This document shows, one piece after another, positions 61,476-64,000 of a DNA stretch of 64,000 nucleotides (the first letter of the stretch is position 1; every line of letters begins with the position of its first letter). Position numbers and translations under genes: made by a program. This stretch comes from Spirochaetaceae bacterium (GTDB lineage Bacteria > Spirochaetota > Spirochaetia > SZUA-6 > Bin103), in contig JAPPGB010000128.1 of assembly GCA_028821475.1 (NCBI GenBank), positions 1 through 64,000 on the forward strand, in the 5' to 3' direction. Below the pieces are notes generated by a model. That model saw only the letters and a program-made list of their open reading frames with translations. It made no database searches and was not told where the DNA came from.

Positions 61476-62021
61476 TCAGTGGTTACTACGCGCCATCGAG
61501 CGCGGCAGGCTGTCGCCGGTGTCGCGCGCCGTAAGGCTGTCCGGGAAGCCGCCGCGCAACCACAGTTCGGGCAGCGTCAGCCCGGCGCCGGCGGCCTCGT
61601 TCAGCAGCACCGGAGTCATCTCCACGGAGGAAACCCGTCCTGCGAGGCTCTCGGTCTGCCGCAACAGCTCGATGGAGGCCGAGCCAAGCAGGAGAAAGTG
61701 GCCGTAGCGGTCGCCCCGGAAGCGCCGCTCGTCGATCACGCCGCGCAACGTGTCGAACAGCTCCGGTGCGCGGTGCACCTCATCGATCACCAGCAGCCTG
61801 CTGCCCACCGCCCGCAGATAGGCGTCCGCATCCTGCAGCCGCTGCCGGTCCGGCATCCGCTCCAGATCCAGGTACGCCGCGGCAGCCGGATCCTCAGCCA
61901 CCAGGCGCCGGGCCAGGGTCGACTTTCCCACCTGCCGCGCTCCCAGCAGCAGCACCGCCGGCGAGCGGCGCAGGGCACTCTTGACGTCCCTCTCAGCGGA
62001 GCGTGGAATCCATTGATTCAT
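61476..62021 (-). pseudogene. 3'-truncated DUF4143-type AAA ATPase
   Basis: 181 codons from ATG 62021. MNQWIPRSAERDVKSAL, Walker A LLLGARQVGKST, Walker B LLVIDEVHRAP and the sensor strand HFLLLGSASIELLRQ match the AAA_14 half of AAA_14/DUF4143 proteins (normally 380-450 residues). Just after GGFPDSLTARDTGDSL the sequence turns unrelated and stops. The DUF4143 half is missing. An unrelated full-type member follows at 62884. Confidence 0.8.
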
Positions 62022-62199
62022 GCAAATCCTTCGCGTGGCGCCGATTCTACCAGGATGGGACACGCCAAGCAAGAGGGCGCGTGAGCCGAGTTTGCGGTAG
62101 CTCGCCGAACCTCTTGCGGGGACGCAAGGTCACGACCGCGACGTCGAAGCGCCCAGGCGGCGAGCACGACTTTCCCAGCGTCACCCATGAGGTGAAGGC

Positions 62200-62228
62200 T
62201 TGGCGGGGGATTCGTAACGCGTTACTAT
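62200..62228 (+). promoter_or_regulatory. mazEF promoter with embedded operator palindrome
   Basis: TTGGCG (62200-62205), 17 bp, TACTAT (62223-62228). The perfect palindrome GTAACGCGTTAC (62214-62225) overlaps the -10 box, an ideal place for autorepression by MazE or the MazEF complex. Leader of about 28 nt carries GAGGAGG at 62249-62255. Confidence 0.65.
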
Positions 62229-62262
62229 AGTGCGTGGAATTCAACGGTGAGGAGGCGACCCG

Positions 62263-62478
62263 ATGTCGGCATCGGCAGCAGAACGGATGCGGGCCTTGCG
62301 TGAGCGCCGGCGGTCACGCGCGGAGCGCGAGATTCGGATTACGGTGCCGGATGCCCGCTCGCAAGTAGTGCGGAACCGAGTAGCTCAGTCGGTTTCGGGT
62401 CTCGATTCGGCTCCGGAAGCCGAGGCGCTGGCCTGGATCGAGGCAGTCGCGGAGTTGGATGAGGATCACGCGCGGTGA
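62263..62478 (+). CDS. MazE-like antitoxin
   Basis: 71 residues. An Arg-rich N-terminus (MRALRERRRSRAEREIRITV) followed by PDARSQVVRNRVAQSV and an acidic C-terminal tail (EALAWIEAVAELDED) as in DUF3018-type antitoxins of MazF toxins. GAGGAGG 7 nt upstream. Overlaps the toxin gene by 20 bp. Expected to bind and neutralise MazF through its acidic tail and to repress its own promoter. Confidence 0.75.
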   Translation: MSASAAERMRALRERRRSRAEREIRITVPDARSQVVRNRVAQSVSGLDSAPEAEALAWIEAVAELDEDHAR

Positions 62479-62794
62479 CGTAGTGACCGTCGCGGCATCC
62501 GGGGACTACGGTAAACCGCGCCCGTCGGTGGTTGTGCAGAGCGACGTGTTTCCGGCCGAGCATGCATCCGTAATCGTATGTCAGATGACCTCTACGCTGA
62601 GCGACGCCCCCGATTTCCGCGTGACTGTCGAGCCGTCTGCGCTGAACGGTCTCCGGCGCACGTCGCAGATCATGGCCGACAAGCCGGTAACCGTTCGACG
62701 GGAGAGAATCAGCACCCGAATCGGGCGATTGGACAGCCGGGAGTTGCTGCGCCTCAATCGAGCGCTTGCTCTTTGCATGGGCTTGTCCGACTGA
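62459..62794 (+). CDS. mazF: MazF/PemK-type toxin endoribonuclease
   Basis: 111 residues, usual MazF length. ITRGDVVTVAASGDYGKPRP and PSVVVQSDVF form the conserved N-terminal beta-barrel entry (GDVVxVxxxGxxGKPRPxVVVQ). RTSQIMADKPVTVRRERIST matches the later SxxxxDxxxTVxxxRI motif. Predicted to cut mRNA at short sequences and arrest growth. All conserved residues visible by eye are kept, so it is probably active. Confidence 0.9.
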   Translation: MRITRGDVVTVAASGDYGKPRPSVVVQSDVFPAEHASVIVCQMTSTLSDAPDFRVTVEPSALNGLRRTSQIMADKPVTVRRERISTRIGRLDSRELLRLNRALALCMGLSD

Positions 62795-62883
62795 TGGAGT
62801 GATCTCCACTCGTACCGCGCGCACGACGGTGCCGACCGGGACTCATCACGCTCGCTACGAGCAGGGACGCGACCGGGCGGTCC

Positions 62884-64000
62884 TCACAGCGCGAACCAGG
62901 GGATTGCGGTGACGTGCGGGGTCAACCGCATGGGGCGCGGACAACGGCACACCACGAACCCCTCCGTTGCGGCTGCCTGCTCGCGCACGAACGCTTCCAC
63001 GTGCCGCGCGTCTCCCGGGGCGGGCCGCCGCGTCCACTTTACCTCCACCGGTACGAGGTCTCCGTCCGGTCGCTCCACCACGACGTCTATCTCCGCCCCG
63101 CCGCGGGTACGGTAGAAGGAGAGACGCCCCGCTCCCAGGTACTGCAGCCGTTTCCACAGTTCCAGCACCACCCACTGCTCGAAGTAGCGTCCGGGATCGG
63201 CACGCACCACGTCGACACCGGGCTGCGCGCCGCTCGCAGCGTGCCGGATGCCCAAGTCGAACAGTACGAAGCGCGGCGTGGACAGCAGCGTCTTGCGCGC
63301 GCTGCCCGAGTAGGCCGGAATGCGGACGCCGACGAACATGTCCTCCAGGAGCTGGTAGTGGGACTTGATCGTCGGCACCGACAGGCCGACCTCGCGAGAG
63401 ATGTTGGCGTAGTTGACGACGTTGCCCGATTCGCGGGCTGCCAGCCGCAGAAAGTTGACGAACCCACCCCAGTCCCGTACCAGCGCCTCGCGCCGGATTT
63501 CCTCTTCCAGGTACACGGCGGCGAAGGTGGACAGGATCCGGGTACGGTCGGCCTCGTCCAGCAGTACCACACCCGGCAGGTCGCCGTACGCCAGCCGCTC
63601 CTCCAGGCCGGCGGCCGGAAAGGAACTGCCGGCGCCGGTCGTCGGGACGGGAAGTACGAGAGCGGTGGCAGCCGCGCCGGTGGCAGCCGGACGTTCCGCG
63701 AGGATGAGCGGGAACAGGCGGTGCAACAAGCTCCTTCCCGGCAACAGGTTGGCGCCGGTCTGCCGCAGCTTGCGAGCCGAGCTGCCGCACAGCACGAACT
63801 TCCAGCGCAGCTTGGCGCGATCGTACAGCACCTGGACCGCATCGAACACCGCGGGGACCGCCTGTGCTTCGTCGACGAACACCACGTGAGGCTCCGTTCG
63901 GGCGGGGAGTGCCTCGCACTCACGTCGAAACGCACCCACATCTGCCAGCAGGCGGCTGCGCTCTTCCGGGTCCGCCAGGTTGTAGTGGAGCGACGGCGCG
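62884..64000 (-). CDS. AAA_14/DUF4143 ATPase, 5' end beyond the window
   Basis: At least 371 codons, continuing past 64000. Readable N-terminal part: LHYNLADPEERSRLLAD then VVFVDEAQAVPAVFDAVQ (Walker B). Walker A lies outside. The DUF4143 part shows VVNYANISREVGLSVPTIKS, HYQLLEDMFVGVRIPA and the nuclease-like TRGGAEIDVVV with VPVEVKWT (Asp and Glu-x-Lys of a PD-(D/E)XK fold). Role unknown: the family is common near toxin-antitoxin loci and mobile elements. The apparent GTG at 63939 is internal, since the frame stays open upstream with conserved sequence. Confidence 0.85.
   Translation of the reverse strand, partial: APSLHYNLADPEERSRLLADVGAFRRECEALPARTEPHVVFVDEAQAVPAVFDAVQVLYDRAKLRWKFVLCGSSARKLRQTGANLLPGRSLLHRLFPLILAERPAATGAAATALVLPVPTTGAGSSFPAAGLEERLAYGDLPGVVLLDEADRTRILSTFAAVYLEEEIRREALVRDWGGFVNFLRLAARESGNVVNYANISREVGLSVPTIKSHYQLLEDMFVGVRIPAYSGSARKTLLSTPRFVLFDLGIRHAASGAQPGVDVVRADPGRYFEQWVVLELWKRLQYLGAGRLSFYRTRGGAEIDVVVERPDGDLVPVEVKWTRRPAPGDARHVEAFVREQAAATEGFVVCRCPRPMRLTPHVTAIPWFAL

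Noticed and set aside
1-64000. tRNA, rRNA or riboswitch genes
   Set aside because: Scanning the gaps by eye gave no cloverleaf with a T-loop GTTCRANYC, no rRNA core and no recognisable riboswitch consensus. A covariance-model search could still find something I missed.

Overview
The window is GC-rich chromosomal DNA from a bacterium. The best phylum guess is a high-GC Spirochaetota lineage, possibly host- or sponge-associated. The guess rests on the solute-binding proteins, whose mature N-termini run GGTED/GGADED after an AWA or VTA signal-peptidase site, a style I associate with spirochaetes, and on the mix of peptide-type ABC transporters, phytanoyl-CoA dioxygenases and sulfatases. It is inference; there is no rRNA or other marker gene. 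I saw no tRNA, rRNA or CRISPR array. Layout: 0-8.3 kb holds an EQP-repeat lipoprotein, the first Opp/Dpp-like transporter set (permeases minus, binding protein plus), an MDR dehydrogenase, a PhyH dioxygenase and a DinB-like protein. 8.4-16.7 kb is a mannosyltransferase cluster: GT2-GtrA, GT22, PMT-like and a TMTC-like TPR enzyme, with a broken second GT22 copy. 16.8-19.8 kb has VapBC, a second PhyH and a sulfatase. 19.9-24.5 kb holds transporter set 2 with gene debris at its 3' end. 25-38.7 kb looks like a defence island with visibly lower GC in places: a DUF1703-type AAA/nuclease, a STAND-like ATPase plus TPR pair, an HTH-ImmA/IrrE metalloprotease operon, a further AAA ATPase, and a three-gene ABC-ATPase / TOPRIM-like / DUF262 operon. 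It is interrupted by an SrkA-like kinase and a third PhyH. 38.9-48 kb has transporter set 3, a second sulfatase, an LLM oxidoreductase, an SDR and a CurA-like reductase. 48-52.2 kb is transporter set 4. 52.2-53.5 kb is debris including a frameshifted Na/Pi cotransporter. 53.5-60.5 kb holds two tandem REC-PAS-histidine kinases facing a sigma-54 response regulator. 60.8-64 kb holds an IS66 scrap, transporter scraps, a truncated DUF4143 ATPase, MazEF and a second DUF4143 ATPase cut by the window edge. The catabolic genes fit together as uptake and breakdown of organic solutes: four binding-protein/permease sets bring in peptides or glycosides, and sulfatases, dioxygenases and dehydrogenases process them. 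None of the four sets has a dppD or dppF ATPase gene, so an ATPase must be shared from elsewhere. Each binding-protein gene is followed by a strong stem-loop, which would let it be made in excess over the permeases. Fragments of dppB, dppC and possibly dppD at six places show repeated recombination between these paralogous operons. The most promising candidates for an undescribed system are the three-gene operon at 34.8-38.7 kb, which resembles PARIS plus a DUF262 protein, and the ATPase/TPR pair at 26.7-28.8 kb.
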